DNA of 64,000 bases from Clostridium aciditolerans (GCF_016316925.1 NZ_JAEEGB010000015.1:1-64000), one strand, 5' to 3'; shown: positions 28,344 to 38,834, counted from the stretch's first letter. The notes: generated by a model not told the origin, from the letters alone. Numbers and translations are program-made.

Positions 28344-29135
28344 TTATTTGATTATTTCTATTGCAGTCATAATTATACCCATAGCCATAAAGCATATACC
28401 TACAACTTTTTGTAATGTCTTTTCATTAACTTTATTTGCATAACGAGAACCAATAATTCCACCAACTACTGCTCCCACAGATAATAAACTGCCTAATACA
28501 AAGTCTATATTACCTCTAACCCCATAACCAACTGTAGATGAAAGAGCTGTTATAGCCATTATAAGCGTAGAAGTACCTATAGCCTTATGAAGTGGAAATG
28601 ACATTAATACTATTAAAGCTAAAAGTATCATAACTCCGCCGCCAGCTCCAAATATTCCACTTAATATTCCTATTCCTAATCCTATAACTAAAGCTGATAA
28701 TATTTTTTGCCATTCTTTTTTAAAGTTAACCAATTTACTTAAAGTATCTGATGAATCCTTTTTCTCTTTGTAACTCTTACGCACCATTGATAAACCTGCA
28801 AGGACTAACACAATTCCAAAACTTGAGGACAAGTTACCTTCTCCCATTTTACTTGCAAATGATGCACCTAATTGAGCTCCAATAATAGAAGTTAAAGCTA
28901 TCCAAATACCTGATTTAAGCTCTATATTACCATTCTTGTAGTAAGAATAAGATACAGTTAACGAAGCTATAACATCCACAAAAAGGCTTGTACCTATTGC
29001 GGTATGAACACTAACTTTAAAGAGCATAGTCAAAATAGGAACTATAATCATAACTCCACTAGCCCCTATAAGGCTTGTTATACCACCAGTGATAACACCT
29101 ATAACTATTGCTAATAAATACAATGCTAAATTCAT
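28344..29135 (-). CDS. TauE/SafE family sulfite or organic-anion exporter
   Basis: A 263-aa polytopic membrane protein of the TauE/SafE (DUF81) family with about eight helices. It shows the two internally related halves: GVITGGITSLIGASGVMIIVP and GIGILSGIFGAGGGVMILLAL. The family moves sulfite, sulfoacetate or similar anions. Nine bases of basic loop (SYKEKKDSS) join the halves. It follows tetR by 24 bp on the same strand and should be controlled by it. A sulfur compound as ligand would fit the neighbouring SsuA/TauA-like transporter, but this is inference. Confidence 0.9.
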   Translation of the reverse strand: MNLALYLLAIVIGVITGGITSLIGASGVMIIVPILTMLFKVSVHTAIGTSLFVDVIASLTVSYSYYKNGNIELKSGIWIALTSIIGAQLGASFASKMGEGNLSSSFGIVLVLAGLSMVRKSYKEKKDSSDTLSKLVNFKKEWQKILSALVIGLGIGILSGIFGAGGGVMILLALIVLMSFPLHKAIGTSTLIMAITALSSTVGYGVRGNIDFVLGSLLSVGAVVGGIIGSRYANKVNEKTLQKVVGICFMAMGIIMTAIEIIK

Positions 29136-29159
29136 AAAAATATATCTCCTTTGCTATTT

Positions 29160-29726
29160 CTATTTTACAGATAAACCTATGAAGTCAACTAAGAAGTTGA
29201 TGTTATCTTCTTTATCATTTGGGTGAAATTCTAACAGTACTAACGTGGATACTAATAGAGATTCTGCTAATCTAGTATCAACGTTAGAACATTTACTAAG
29301 AGTTTCTACCTTATCAAGACAATTTAAAAAATTTTCTACTCTTAAAATCAAGCTGTTTTTTAAACCATTAATATCTTTATCATCTTTCAGTTCAGCTACT
29401 GAAGTATTTATCAAAGCCTTCCCTAGTCCATTTCTTGCTTCAATGTCTTCATAAAGTGCACTTACGAATTTTCTAAGTTTCTCTCCTGAAGAAATGGTAA
29501 GTTCACTTATAGCATCAAGCTTATTAAATGTATTTTCCCAACTTTCTTTAAGTATGCTTATATAAAGCTGTTTTTTATTTTCATAGTAATTATATAGAGT
29601 TCCAACAGCTACACCGGATTTTTTAGATATCATTTTCATATCAACGTTAGTATAGCTAAACTCAACAAACAATTCTAAAGCACAATTTCTGATAGTCTTC
29701 TCAACATCTTTTATTATCTTTGGCAT
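29160..29726 (-). CDS. TetR family transcriptional regulator
   Basis: A 188-aa regulator. Residues 9-55 form the TetR helix-turn-helix (DVEKTIRNCALELFVEFSYT ... VAVGTLYNYYENKKQLY), with a variable ligand-binding C-terminal domain. It is the first gene of a two-gene unit with the TauE exporter, and a perfect 16-bp palindrome lies directly upstream, which suggests autoregulation. The inducer is unknown. Confidence 0.92.
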   Translation of the reverse strand: MPKIIKDVEKTIRNCALELFVEFSYTNVDMKMISKKSGVAVGTLYNYYENKKQLYISILKESWENTFNKLDAISELTISSGEKLRKFVSALYEDIEARNGLGKALINTSVAELKDDKDINGLKNSLILRVENFLNCLDKVETLSKCSNVDTRLAESLLVSTLVLLEFHPNDKEDNINFLVDFIGLSVK

Positions 29727-29742
29727 AACATCACCTCTTTTT

Positions 29743-29758
29743 ATGAATCATGATTCAT
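29743..29758. promoter_or_regulatory. Probable TetR operator
   Basis: A perfect 16-bp palindrome, ATGAATCATGATTCAT, 17 bp upstream of the tetR start codon, overlapping the expected transcription start. Length and symmetry are typical of TetR operators. The same sequence is not seen before the other genes nearby. Confidence 0.65.
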
Positions 29759-29803
29759 TTAAACATAATACTATTTTATACTCTTCTTTGTTATTTGTAA
29801 ATA

Positions 29804-29869
29804 AATTTAAACGCTAAATTTGATAGAATTATAAATAACAGCTTTGGTGAAAAAGCTATAAAAAAATAA
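29804..29869 (+). pseudogene. 3' relic of a second substrate-binding protein gene
   Basis: Read on the plus strand this gives NLNAKFDRIINNSFGEKAIK then K-stop, which aligns with the C-terminus of the binding protein at 27281-28309 (AFNKIVNNTFGEKAIKEIK). The hairpin that follows is also a near copy (GTGCATAATGCAC core). There is no open frame or start upstream. It is a leftover of a paralogous gene, now inside the tetR upstream region. Confidence 0.75.
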
Positions 29870-29895
29870 GAGTGCATAATGCACACTTATTTTTT
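29861..29895. terminator. Terminator at the 3' end of the dehydratase activase gene
   Basis: Near-perfect palindrome AAAAAATAAG-GTGCA / TGCAC-CTTATTTTTT with a 3-nt loop and U-tracts on both strands. It closes the 1429-aa gene on the minus strand and is inherited from the binding-protein relic on the plus strand. Confidence 0.75.
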
Positions 29896-32800
29896 AGTTC
29901 CATCTTCAGCCGCTATTTGATCTTTAGTTTCAGTTTGGCTTTTCAACACTTCATTTTCCATAGCTTTAAAGGCCACTGAAAGCATAAGCTTTATCCTGTT
30001 TAATTGGTTAACTTCACTTGCCCCAGGATCATAATCTATAGCTGCTATATTTGCACCAGGATATCTTCTTTTTAATTCTTTTATCATTCCCTTACCTGTA
30101 ACATGATTAGGCAAACATGCAAAAGGCTGCATACATACAATATTCTTTGTTCCACTCTCTATAAGTTCTACCATTTCTGCAGTTAAGAACCAACCTTCGC
30201 CAGTTTGATTACCTAATGATACTATTTGTGAGGCGCCTTCTGCTAGTCTTTCAATTTCTATAGGAGGACTAAACCTTTTGCTATTAGCTAAAGCAGCCTT
30301 CATAGGTTTCCTATAATACTCAATAGCTCTTATAAGAGTATTACGTATAATTTTGTTCCTCCTATTTCCTGAAAGATATTCATATTTAAACTTTGCATCA
30401 TATGCACAATACAGGAAGAAATCTACTAAATCTGGCATTACTGCCTCAGCACCTTCTTTTTCAATAATATCTACAATATTATTATTGGCTGTAGGATGAA
30501 ATTTTACAAGTATCTCTCCTACTATTCCAATCTTAGGCTTTCTGATATTATTTATCTCTAAAGTATCAAAATCCTCTACTATAGCATAAATATTTTCTTT
30601 AAATTCTTTATGATTTCCATTTATAACATTTTGCTTACACTTCTCAATCCATTTTTCATATAAAATATTAGCTGATCCAGGAATTTTCTCATAAGGTCTT
30701 ACTTTATAAAGCACCCTCATAAATAAATCGCCATATAATAATCCAAGCATAGCTTTATTTAGAAGACCTGCTGTTATTTTAAATCCAGGATTTTTCTCTA
30801 TACCTATAGGATTTAAAGATATTACTGGAATATTTAGCATTCCAGCTTCCTTAAGAGCTTTTCTTAAAAAACCTATATAGTTTGTTGCTCTACACCCTCC
30901 ACCTGTTTGAGTTATCAGTACGGATGTGTTATTTAAGTCATATTTTCCTGATTTAAGTGCCTCTATCAACTGTCCGACTACTATTATGGAAGGATAGCAT
31001 GCATCATTATTTACATATTTTAGCCCTTCATCTACAGCCTTCTTATCTACAGAAGGCAAAACTTCTAGATTATATCCAGATGCTTTAAAGGCTTCTTGGA
31101 CAAATTGAAAGTGTATAGGAGACATCTGCGGACATAAAATTGTATGTGTTTTTCTCATTTCCTTGGTAAAAACAATTTTACCTGAGCTTTTTAGCATCTT
31201 CTTTGGCTTAAATCCTGTACTGTCTCTTTCTTCTAAAGCAGCCTTTAATGATCTTATTCTGATCTTAACTGCCCCTAAATTACTTCCCTCATCTATCTTT
31301 AAGACAGTATATATCTTTTCATAAGAGTTTAATATATCTTGTACTTGATCTGTTGTTACTGCATCTAAGCCGCAGCCAAAAGAATTTAGTTGTATAAGTT
31401 CTAAGTTTTCTTGAGTAGCAACAAAGCTTGCTGCTGCGTATAGTCTTGAATGATAAACCCATTGATCTACAACTTTCAAAGGTCTCTCAACTTCTCCTAA
31501 ATGTGCTATAGAATCTTCTGTTAGAACGGCCATTCCATAAGAAGTAATTATATTTGGGATTCCATGATTAATTTCTGGATCCAAATGATAAGGTCTTCCT
31601 GCTAATACTATACCTTTTCTGTCAGTTTCTTTTAGATATCGCAGTACTTCTTCTCCTTTATTTCTTATGTCCTCCTTGACCTTACGATCTTCCTTGTAAG
31701 CTTCTGCAACAGCTTGTTTAATCTCATCTCTGTTTATATTAAAATCTTTTAATTCATCAAATAATCTTTTTATTAATCTACCCTCATTATCTATAGGCAA
31801 AAATGGATTCATAAATTTAATGTCTTTATCTCTCAAAATATCCATGTTATTCTTAATAACCTCTGGATATGATGTAACCATAGGACAATTATAATTATTG
31901 TCGGCCTGAACTTGCTCCTTCTGTTCATAAGGAATACAAGGATAAAAAATAAAATTTATACCTCTGTTAACAAGACTAATTATATGTCCATGAACTATTT
32001 TAGCAGGATAGCAAGCTGATTCAGAAGGTATTGTTTCTATTCCAAGTTCATATATCTCCTTAGATGATCTAGGAGACAATTCAACTCTAAATCCTAACTT
32101 AGTAAAGAATGTAAACCAAAAGGGATAATTTTCATATATATTTAGTACCCTTGGAATACCAATAGAACCTCTTTTAGCTTCTTCTTTCTTTAGTGGTTTA
32201 TAATCAAATATTTTTCTATATTTATAGTCAAATATATTTGGTATTTCATTAATCTTGTGGTCTAACCCAATGCCTCTCTCACATCTATTGCCAGAAATAA
32301 ATTCTCTGTCATCAAAAAACTTATTGATAGTTAAAAGGCAGTTATTACTGCATTTTCCGCATCTTTTCATGGTTATATCTGTTGAAAAACTCTCTAGCTT
32401 ATCAAAGCTTAACAAGTTACTTTTTTGACCTTCTTTATATCTTTCTTTAGCAATTAAGCTGGCTCCAAAAGCCCCCATAATGCCTGCTATATCCGGTCTT
32501 ACAACCTCTCTTTCGGATATAAGTTCAAAGGCCCTAAGAATAGAATCATTATAGAAGGTCCCACCTTGTACAATTATCTTCTTTCCAAGCTCCTTAGGAT
32601 CTCTTATCTTTATTACCTTAAAAAGTGCATTTTTTATTACTGAATAAGAAAGCCCTGCTGATATATCACCTACAGAAGCTCCTTCTTTTTGGGCCTGTTT
32701 AACTTTTGAATTCATAAAAACCGTACACCTTGAACCCAAATCCACAGGTCTTTTAGAATAGACTGCTGCCTTAGCAAAATCTTTCACACCCATATTTAAA

Positions 32801-34176
32801 GAATGAGCAAAAGTTTCTATAAATGAGCCACATCCAGAGGAACAGGCCTCATTAAGCATTATACTATCAATTACTCCATTCTTTATTTTTAGACATTTCA
32901 TATCCTGTCCACCAATATCTAGAATAAAATCTACTCCCGGCTTAAAAAATTCTGCTGCCTTATAATGAGCTACAGTTTCAACTTCTCCTATATCCACTAA
33001 AAGAGCAGCTTTTATAAGTCCCTCTCCATAACCAGTAACTGCAGAATTTACTATACTAGCCTTTGGCGGCAATTTGCTATATAAATCTTTTAATATTCTC
33101 ACAGCAGATTTAAGTGGGCTTCCCTCATTACTTCCATAAAAAGAATAAAGTAAGTTACCATTATCATCAATAAGAGCTGCCTTGGTAGTAGTAGAACCTG
33201 CATCTATTCCTAAATAACAGTTTCCTTCAAAATCTTCTAAACTTTCCTTTTTAACTAGGTATTTTTGGTGCCTTTCTGTGAAACTTTGTAGCTCATGTTC
33301 ATCCTTAAATAACGGCCTCAAAGTCTGCACCGCATCACTTGTAAACTCTTCAATCCTAGGCAATTTTTCGATCAAAGATTCAAAGGACATTATATTCTCT
33401 TTTTTAGAGGTTAGCGCAGCCCCAATAGCTACAAACAGCTGAGAATTCTTAGGAAATATAATCTGTTTTTCTGTTAATTGTAAAGTTTCAGTGAATCTAT
33501 TCCTAAGCTCAGATAAGAAGTATAAAGGACCTCCTAAGAATGCTACATTTCCTCTTATTGATTTACCACAAGCAAGTCCACTTATTGTTTGATTCACTAC
33601 GGATTGAAATATAGACGCAGCTATGTCTTCTTTTGCAGCTCCTTCATTTAAAAGAGGCTGAATGTCAGTTTTGGCAAATACTCCACATCTTGCTGCTATG
33701 GGATAAATGACATTGTATCCCTTTGCAAGCTCATTTAATCCTTCTGCATCTGTTTGAAGCAATGATGCCATTTGATCAATAAAAGCTCCAGTTCCTCCGG
33801 CACATGTACCATTCATTCTTTGATCTATTCCATCATCAAAAAAAGTTATTTTAGCATCTTCTCCGCCTAGTTCTATAGCTACATCTGTGCATGGAATAAA
33901 TCTCTTTATGGTATTAGTACATGCTATTACTTCTTGTATGAATGATATGTTTAACCATTCAGATACCGATAACCCGCCAGAGCCTGTTACCATTATTGTA
34001 ATATTTGCTTCTTTAAAATAATCATAAGCTTCTTTTATAACATTAATTATAGTACTTTTTATATCTGAAAAATGTCTCTGATATCTACTATATACTATAC
34101 TGTCCTTATTATCACAAACGACAACCTTTACTGTAGTTGATCCTACATCAAGACCAATATGAAACAAGTTTCTCAT
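29887..34176 (-). CDS. Acyl-CoA dehydratase activase-related protein, 1429 aa
   Basis: A very large protein with two BadF/BcrA/HgdC-type ASKHA ATPase units. The first starts [13 protein letters not shown] (about residue 8). The second starts [14 protein letters not shown] (about 323) and carries the cluster-binding motif [16 protein letters not shown] and [16 protein letters not shown] cysteine-rich segment follows ([15 protein letters not shown]), then a DUF2229/2-hydroxyglutaryl-CoA dehydratase-like C-terminal half (about 650-1400). Activases of this family use ATP to inject an electron into Fe-S dehydratases. The long fused form is widespread in Clostridia but its substrate is unknown. It is divergent from the ABC transporter pair, sharing the 34177-34613 region. 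Confidence 0.9.
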   Translation of the reverse strand: MRNLFHIGLDVGSTTVKVVVCDNKDSIVYSRYQRHFSDIKSTIINVIKEAYDYFKEANITIMVTGSGGLSVSEWLNISFIQEVIACTNTIKRFIPCTDVAIELGGEDAKITFFDDGIDQRMNGTCAGGTGAFIDQMASLLQTDAEGLNELAKGYNVIYPIAARCGVFAKTDIQPLLNEGAAKEDIAASIFQSVVNQTISGLACGKSIRGNVAFLGGPLYFLSELRNRFTETLQLTEKQIIFPKNSQLFVAIGAALTSKKENIMSFESLIEKLPRIEEFTSDAVQTLRPLFKDEHELQSFTERHQKYLVKKESLEDFEGNCYLGIDAGSTTTKAALIDDNGNLLYSFYGSNEGSPLKSAVRILKDLYSKLPPKASIVNSAVTGYGEGLIKAALLVDIGEVETVAHYKAAEFFKPGVDFILDIGGQDMKCLKIKNGVIDSIMLNEACSSGCGSFIETFAHSLNMGVKDFAKAAVYSKRPVDLGSRCTVFMNSKVKQAQKEGASVGDISAGLSYSVIKNALFKVIKIRDPKELGKKIIVQGGTFYNDSILRAFELISEREVVRPDIAGIMGAFGASLIAKERYKEGQKSNLLSFDKLESFSTDITMKRCGKCSNNCLLTINKFFDDREFISGNRCERGIGLDHKINEIPNIFDYKYRKIFDYKPLKKEEAKRGSIGIPRVLNIYENYPFWFTFFTKLGFRVELSPRSSKEIYELGIETIPSESACYPAKIVHGHIISLVNRGINFIFYPCIPYEQKEQVQADNNYNCPMVTSYPEVIKNNMDILRDKDIKFMNPFLPIDNEGRLIKRLFDELKDFNINRDEIKQAVAEAYKEDRKVKEDIRNKGEEVLRYLKETDRKGIVLAGRPYHLDPEINHGIPNIITSYGMAVLTEDSIAHLGEVERPLKVVDQWVYHSRLYAAASFVATQENLELIQLNSFGCGLDAVTTDQVQDILNSYEKIYTVLKIDEGSNLGAVKIRIRSLKAALEERDSTGFKPKKMLKSSGKIVFTKEMRKTHTILCPQMSPIHFQFVQEAFKASGYNLEVLPSVDKKAVDEGLKYVNNDACYPSIIVVGQLIEALKSGKYDLNNTSVLITQTGGGCRATNYIGFLRKALKEAGMLNIPVISLNPIGIEKNPGFKITAGLLNKAMLGLLYGDLFMRVLYKVRPYEKIPGSANILYEKWIEKCKQNVINGNHKEFKENIYAIVEDFDTLEINNIRKPKIGIVGEILVKFHPTANNNIVDIIEKEGAEAVMPDLVDFFLYCAYDAKFKYEYLSGNRRNKIIRNTLIRAIEYYRKPMKAALANSKRFSPPIEIERLAEGASQIVSLGNQTGEGWFLTAEMVELIESGTKNIVCMQPFACLPNHVTGKGMIKELKRRYPGANIAAIDYDPGASEVNQLNRIKLMLSVAFKAMENEVLKSQTETKDQIAAEDGTKK

Positions 34177-34523
34177 AAATCATATCACCTTTTTACAAAT
34201 TAATAAGTTTATGGGAATTACATATTTTTCTTTAAATTATCCTATGGATAAAATAACGTATGTACATTTTAATACATATCTTTATTATAACAATGTAAAA
34301 CTCTAATTTTCATATGCTTTTTCATAATCAAATTATATAATCCCTTATTACTAAATATATAGTTTATAAGAAAAAAAATAACCATATCAATAATATACGG
34401 TTATTATATAATTTTGTTAAATTTACATGAACTAGATATAAGCATATGAAATCCCATAATAATACTTTTTTATAATAATATTATAACATATATTTGTCTT
34501 TATCTGTTTACTAATTATTCAAA
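34177..34523. other. Divergent intergenic region, activase side
   Basis: About 350 bp of A/T-rich DNA between the activase gene and the twin operators of the ABC operon. An interrupted repeat near 34256-34285 (ACGTATGTACAT, then ATACAT) could be part of the activase promoter. I see no gene or RNA structure that I can name. Confidence 0.45.
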
Positions 34524-34565
34524 TATAACATAATGTTAAAAATTCTATTTTAACATTATGTTATA
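34524..34565. promoter_or_regulatory. Twin palindromic operators before the ABC operon
   Basis: Two perfect 18-bp arms (TATAACATAATGTTAAAA and its complement) flank a 6-bp spacer. Each arm also holds its own 13-bp dyad: TAACATAATGTTA at 34526-34538 and TAACATTATGTTA at 34551-34563, centred 25 bp apart, so on nearly the same DNA face. The second overlaps the -35 of the promoter at 34550-34579, as expected for a repressor site. Confidence 0.7.
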
Positions 34566-34579
34566 AGAGTTCATATAAT
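34550..34579 (+). promoter_or_regulatory. Promoter of the ABC ATPase-permease operon
   Basis: TTAACA (34550-34555), an 18-bp spacer, then TATAAT (34574-34579). Its -35 lies inside the second palindromic operator. Confidence 0.6.
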
Positions 34580-34613
34580 AAAATATGCCAAAACTTTTAT
34601 AGGAGATGATCTC

Positions 34614-35372
34614 TTGGATAAAGTATCTGTTAATAATATTTATATGAACTATCATTCGTTAAAAGGATCAACCAAGGCTATAAATGATATAACCTTTACA
34701 GTATCAGATGGTGAGTTCCTTAGTATAGTGGGACCTTCAGGTTGTGGAAAATCAACCTTACTTAATATAATTGCAGGGCTTCTAAAGCCATCTAATGGAG
34801 AAATATATGTTGATGGTGAAGTCTCAAATTCTATATCAACTAAAATGGGTTATATGTTTCAAAGAGACCACCTATTTGATTGGCTAACAGTATGGGACAA
34901 TATACTTCTTGGATTAAAAATACAACATAAACCTATAGAGTTGTATAAAGAAAAAATTAACTCACTACTAAATGACTATGGTCTATGGGATTTTAGATTC
35001 CATCACCCTTCAGAACTTTCAGGAGGCATGCGGCAAAAAGTTGCCTTGATTAGGACTCTTGCTCTTAATCCGGAAGTTCTACTTTTGGATGAGCCCTTCT
35101 CAGCTTTAGATTACCAAACTAGACTTAATATAAGTGATGAAATTTATAAAATAATAAAAAAAGAAGGTAAAACAGCAATCATGGTTACTCATGATATTTC
35201 TGAAGCTATATCAATGTCTAATAGAATAATTGTTTTGTCTAGTCGCCCTGCAAAGATAAGCAAAATATTTGATATTGATTTTTCAATTCCTCACGATTCA
35301 CCATTAAAATGCAGGGAAGACTCTAAATTCAGACTTCACTTCAACAATGTATGGAAGGAGTTAAACTCTTAA
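34614..35372 (+). CDS. ABC transporter ATP-binding protein (SsuB/TauB type)
   Basis: A 252-aa ATPase with Walker A (GPSGCGKST), signature LSGGMRQKVAL, Walker B (VLLLDEPFSALD) and a switch histidine (MVTHDISEA). It belongs to the nitrate/sulfonate/taurine family. The start is TTG at 34614, supported by an AGGAGATGAT site. Its stop overlaps the permease start (TAATG). Together they form the motor and channel of an importer whose binding protein is likely the one at 27281-28309. Confidence 0.92.
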   Translation: MDKVSVNNIYMNYHSLKGSTKAINDITFTVSDGEFLSIVGPSGCGKSTLLNIIAGLLKPSNGEIYVDGEVSNSISTKMGYMFQRDHLFDWLTVWDNILLGLKIQHKPIELYKEKINSLLNDYGLWDFRFHHPSELSGGMRQKVALIRTLALNPEVLLLDEPFSALDYQTRLNISDEIYKIIKKEGKTAIMVTHDISEAISMSNRIIVLSSRPAKISKIFDIDFSIPHDSPLKCREDSKFRLHFNNVWKELNS

Positions 35373-36163
35373 TGATTGATGAAATTAGAGAACATGAATT
35401 ATATATCAAAAGTGTTAAAAGAAGAAAAAGAAATATTATAATTACTAGAATATCAATTCTAGTGTCAATATTTTTATTATGGGAAATCGCAGGAGATTTA
35501 AAATGGATAGATCCATTTTTAACAAGTACTCCATCAAGGATGTGGAAAAGCCTTGTTAAGCTGTATATGGAAGGAAGTTTATTTAAACATATATGGGTTA
35601 CTTGCTATGAAACTATATTAGGGTTTGTTCTTGGAACAATCCTTGGTACTCTAATAGCTATAATATTATGGTGGTCTGACTTCATTTCAAAAGTATTGGA
35701 TCCGTATATTGTTGTACTTAATGCTCTTCCTAAAGTAGCCCTTGCACCGATCATAATATTTTGGGTTGGGAATGGAGCTCCTGCAATAATTTTAGTAGCT
35801 CTTCTCATATCAATAGTAGTTACTATAATAACTGTGCTAAATGGCTTTAATGAAGTTGATATAGACAAAATAAAGCTACTTAAAACTTTTGGAGCTTCTA
35901 AGCTTCAGGTATTAATTTATTTGATAATACCATCCTCTATTCCTACATTAGTTTCAGCATTAAAAATAAATGTAGGACTCTCCTGGGTAGGAGTTATAAT
36001 GGGTGAGTTTCTAGTAGCTAAGGATGGATTAGGCTTTTTAATAATATTTGGAGGTCAAATAGCACAATTAGATACAGTCATGCTCAGCATTATAATATTA
36101 GCAATACTCGCATATTTAATGTATGAAGCAGTAGAGTTCTTGGAAAAAAAGCTGAGAATGTAA
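35372..36163 (+). CDS. ABC transporter permease (SsuC/TauC type)
   Basis: A 263-aa membrane protein with about six helices and the ATPase-contact loop KLLKTFGASKLQVLIYLIIP (EAA motif). I start it at the ATG of the TAATG overlap (35372), which has a GGAAGGAG site upstream, rather than seven codons earlier. It belongs to the BPD transport family used for nitrate, sulfonate and taurine. Translational coupling with the ATPase is expected. Confidence 0.92.
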   Translation: MIDEIREHELYIKSVKRRKRNIIITRISILVSIFLLWEIAGDLKWIDPFLTSTPSRMWKSLVKLYMEGSLFKHIWVTCYETILGFVLGTILGTLIAIILWWSDFISKVLDPYIVVLNALPKVALAPIIIFWVGNGAPAIILVALLISIVVTIITVLNGFNEVDIDKIKLLKTFGASKLQVLIYLIIPSSIPTLVSALKINVGLSWVGVIMGEFLVAKDGLGFLIIFGGQIAQLDTVMLSIIILAILAYLMYEAVEFLEKKLRM

Positions 36164-36290
36164 CTCTCTTAACTGCATAAAAAAATAAAATGTGGTTATG
36201 ATTTTTAATGGAATATTTTTCCGAAAAGTTCGATATAAATTTATTACAACAGAATGAAAAAAGTGTTTGGTAAACCTAAGGAGGATTAAA

Positions 36291-36653
36291 ATGAGCTACT
36301 TTCACAAGGCTAATGAATATTATAATGCTAAAGATTATAAAAAAGCACTAGATATGTACGAAAAGGCCATTAAACTTAAAGAGAATGAAGCATCTTCACT
36401 GTATAATTCTGCTGTATGCTTTATAAAACTTAAAGAATACAATAGGGCTATTCCTCTATTAAAATCTGCTATTGATTTAAAACGAGAAAGCAAGTACTTT
36501 TTTAATCTTGGATATTGTTACACCATGCTAAAGGATAATAAAAAGGCTTTAGTATACTTTAATACAGCATGGAGCCTAAATAATGATGATACTGACTGCG
36601 AAAAAGCAATAAATATAATAATTAAAAATCACCTATCAAAAAAATCAAAATAA
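36291..36653 (+). CDS. TPR repeat protein, 120 aa
   Basis: Three tetratricopeptide repeats cover nearly the whole protein: YFHKANEYYNAKDYKKALDM, then ASSLYNSAVCFIKLKEYNRA, then KYFFNLGYCYTMLKDNKKAL. The start at 36291 follows AAGGAGG; an in-frame upstream ATG lacks one. It is a cytoplasmic interaction module with unknown partner. A terminator follows directly, shared with the convergent deacetylase. Confidence 0.88.
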   Translation: MSYFHKANEYYNAKDYKKALDMYEKAIKLKENEASSLYNSAVCFIKLKEYNRAIPLLKSAIDLKRESKYFFNLGYCYTMLKDNKKALVYFNTAWSLNNDDTDCEKAINIIIKNHLSKKSK

Positions 36654-36656
36654 AAT

Positions 36657-36690
36657 ACAGCTTGAAGTATCTAATCTTCAAGCTGTGTTT
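36657..36690. terminator. Bidirectional terminator
   Basis: ACAGCTTGAAG pairs with CTTCAAGCTGT around an 8-nt loop, followed by GTTTTTATTT on the plus strand and TTTTATTTTG on the minus strand, between two convergent genes. Confidence 0.88.
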
Positions 36691-37572
36691 TTATTTCAGA
36701 GTTTCAAAGCTATATCCCTTAGATTGTAAATATTCTATTACCTGTGGAAGAGCGTCAACTGTAGTAGTCTTAGCAGGAGCATCATGCATTAAAATTACTA
36801 CATGGTCTTGGGTAGTGTATCTTTTCAATTCATCAAGCAAACCACTTACTGGAACAAGGCTACGCTCAGCATCACCGGTTAAGTCATTCCAGTCTATATA
36901 GTGGTAACCAGCCTTTTTTGCTGCTTCTCTAAAAGGTGCTAATTTTGGCCCAAAAGAGCCTCCTGGAAATCTTGCAAGCTTTAAATTATAATCATTACCT
37001 ATTATGGATTTCAAAGTCTTGTCCCCTTTGTCTAAATCACTAACAAAGACATTTGGATCTGAATATATATGCTTCATGTTATGAGAATAGGTATGATTTC
37101 CAACCACATGTCCTTCTGCTACTTCTTTTTTTACTAATTCACTATTTTGCTCAGCACATTGTCCAATAACAAAAAAGGTTGCCTTTACATTATATCTTTT
37201 TAGTATGTCCAATATTTTAGGTGTATTATTTGTTGATGGACCATCATCAAAGGTTAAATATGCAACTTTTTTACCATCTGGTTTATATGGATCAAATTCT
37301 CCACTACTACTATTTTTATTATTAACATTATTTTTATTGTCACTATTTACCGCGCTTTCTCTCTTATTCATAGCTTCATCGGAAGGTTTCTTTTCTGGTT
37401 CCTTTGTGTTGCCATTTGCAGCACTTACAACAACGTTATTCTTCTTATGAGACATTTTGCCGCCAACAAAGAATCCAAAAGAAAAAAGTAATAATAAAGA
37501 AAATGCAGTAAGGATGGCATTTCTCTTTTTTCTTCTTCTATTTCTTTTAATTCTTTCTTCATATTTCTCCAT
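36691..37572 (-). CDS. Membrane-anchored peptidoglycan deacetylase (NodB domain)
   Basis: A 293-aa protein. A basic N-terminus (RIKRNRRRKKRNA) precedes a single membrane helix (about 19-38), then a low-complexity Asn/Lys/Ser linker, and a NodB domain. The domain has the complete motif set: TFDDGPS (catalytic Asp and metal Asp), HTYSHNMKH (metal His), RFPGGSF and a final VILMHDA. It is likely a peptidoglycan GlcNAc or MurNAc deacetylase acting outside the membrane, which alters lysozyme sensitivity. Unlike the PdaB-like gene at 8366 it keeps both acidic residues of motif 1. RBS GGAGATGG. Confidence 0.93.
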   Translation of the reverse strand: MEKYEERIKRNRRRKKRNAILTAFSLLLLFSFGFFVGGKMSHKKNNVVVSAANGNTKEPEKKPSDEAMNKRESAVNSDNKNNVNNKNSSSGEFDPYKPDGKKVAYLTFDDGPSTNNTPKILDILKRYNVKATFFVIGQCAEQNSELVKKEVAEGHVVGNHTYSHNMKHIYSDPNVFVSDLDKGDKTLKSIIGNDYNLKLARFPGGSFGPKLAPFREAAKKAGYHYIDWNDLTGDAERSLVPVSGLLDELKRYTTQDHVVILMHDAPAKTTTVDALPQVIEYLQSKGYSFETLK

Positions 37573-37652
37573 AATTCACCATCTCCTATATTCTCGTCAA
37601 CAATATTATACTGCTTTTTGGTGAAAAATCATATTACAATTTGGTAACATTT

Positions 37653-38834
37653 TTACCACTCTCCAGCAATTTGAGAGCCTCTATGATCTAACTCAAATCT
37701 TTTGCTGTTAAAGTAGTTTCCTCCTTTGTAGAAAGTTGTATCAATGTTAATCCATTTCCCTTCTTCAGGTATATACACTTGGTTCCATGCATGGCTTACC
37801 CAGCTGACACCATTAAATCCTTCACCAGTTATTAACCTTACTTTCATATGGTTAGCCCTAGCCATCGCAACATACAAACAGGAATAATCAAAACAAATCC
37901 CTTTTCCTGTATTGAAGGTAGGTATAGCCCCTGACTCCACATTAAAGTTATTATTTAACACTTTATTTGCTTTATCATGATCGTAACTTATGTTGCTTCC
38001 TATCCAATTATATATTATCTTTGCTTTTCCCTTTGTATCAGATTCCTTAGCAGTAATTTCTCTTGCTGTCTTATCTATTTCTGCATTAGATTTTATTCCT
38101 TGATCCAATGTAACCCCATTGTAATATACTATAGTTCTGCCTTTGCTAACATTTTTTCCTGGTATAGTTTCTTTAGGCTCAGATTCTTTTATTACAATCC
38201 TAAAAGAATTATTTATTATACCTGGCAATTTTTTAGCTATTTTAGAATCTGTAATAGGAATAACTATTTCTTTACATATAGTATTATATGGTTTGGACCC
38301 TTCCAGGTGCTCATTAAGCTTATCACTGGCACCAAATATAGACATTATATTTAATATAAAAGTTACTATAAGTACATAACATACAGCTTTAGGAAATTGA
38401 ACAAACATTCCTGCCATTCTCTTGAAAAAGTTACTCTTTGAACTTAAAAACTTTTCTACCCCATCTAGTACGGGATAAAGTGTTGCGTAGCTTATAAGAT
38501 CAAAAATCAATTTAATAATCCTATATACTATGAATATAAGTATTGGTATTACAACTGCATATACTATAAAGCTATTGCTTTCTATATATTGAACTACGCT
38601 ATCCGGTATAATTTTATATATTTGTTTGTAAATACCAGTTTCATGCTGTAAAAATATCTTTTTACCATAATAAATTCCTAAAACTAAAGAAATGACAAAA
38701 GAAACATTTCTATTTATTTCGTCTATTCCAGCCTTCAAGTTACTAGAAGAAAATTTGAGCAGAAAACCTTTTAAAAGAGGATATAAAAATACTAAAGCTA
38801 ATACAAGTGTTACAGGATTAATATTCTTATTCAT
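37653..38834 (-). CDS. Membrane transglutaminase-like protein
   Basis: A 393-aa protein. The first half has about five membrane helices (NPVTLVLALVFLYPLLKGF, SFVISLVLGIYYG, and others). The extracytoplasmic C-terminal half is a transglutaminase-like cysteine-protease fold. The catalytic triad is visible as Cys in GKGICFDYSCL, His in VSHAWNQVYI and Asp in NIDTTF. The family acts in peptide-bond cleavage or cross-linking at the cell wall. I set the start at 38834 because of a GAGGTGA site. It stands alone between a deacetylase and recX. Confidence 0.85.
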   Translation of the reverse strand: MNKNINPVTLVLALVFLYPLLKGFLLKFSSSNLKAGIDEINRNVSFVISLVLGIYYGKKIFLQHETGIYKQIYKIIPDSVVQYIESNSFIVYAVVIPILIFIVYRIIKLIFDLISYATLYPVLDGVEKFLSSKSNFFKRMAGMFVQFPKAVCYVLIVTFILNIMSIFGASDKLNEHLEGSKPYNTICKEIVIPITDSKIAKKLPGIINNSFRIVIKESEPKETIPGKNVSKGRTIVYYNGVTLDQGIKSNAEIDKTAREITAKESDTKGKAKIIYNWIGSNISYDHDKANKVLNNNFNVESGAIPTFNTGKGICFDYSCLYVAMARANHMKVRLITGEGFNGVSWVSHAWNQVYIPEEGKWINIDTTFYKGGNYFNSKRFELDHRGSQIAGEW

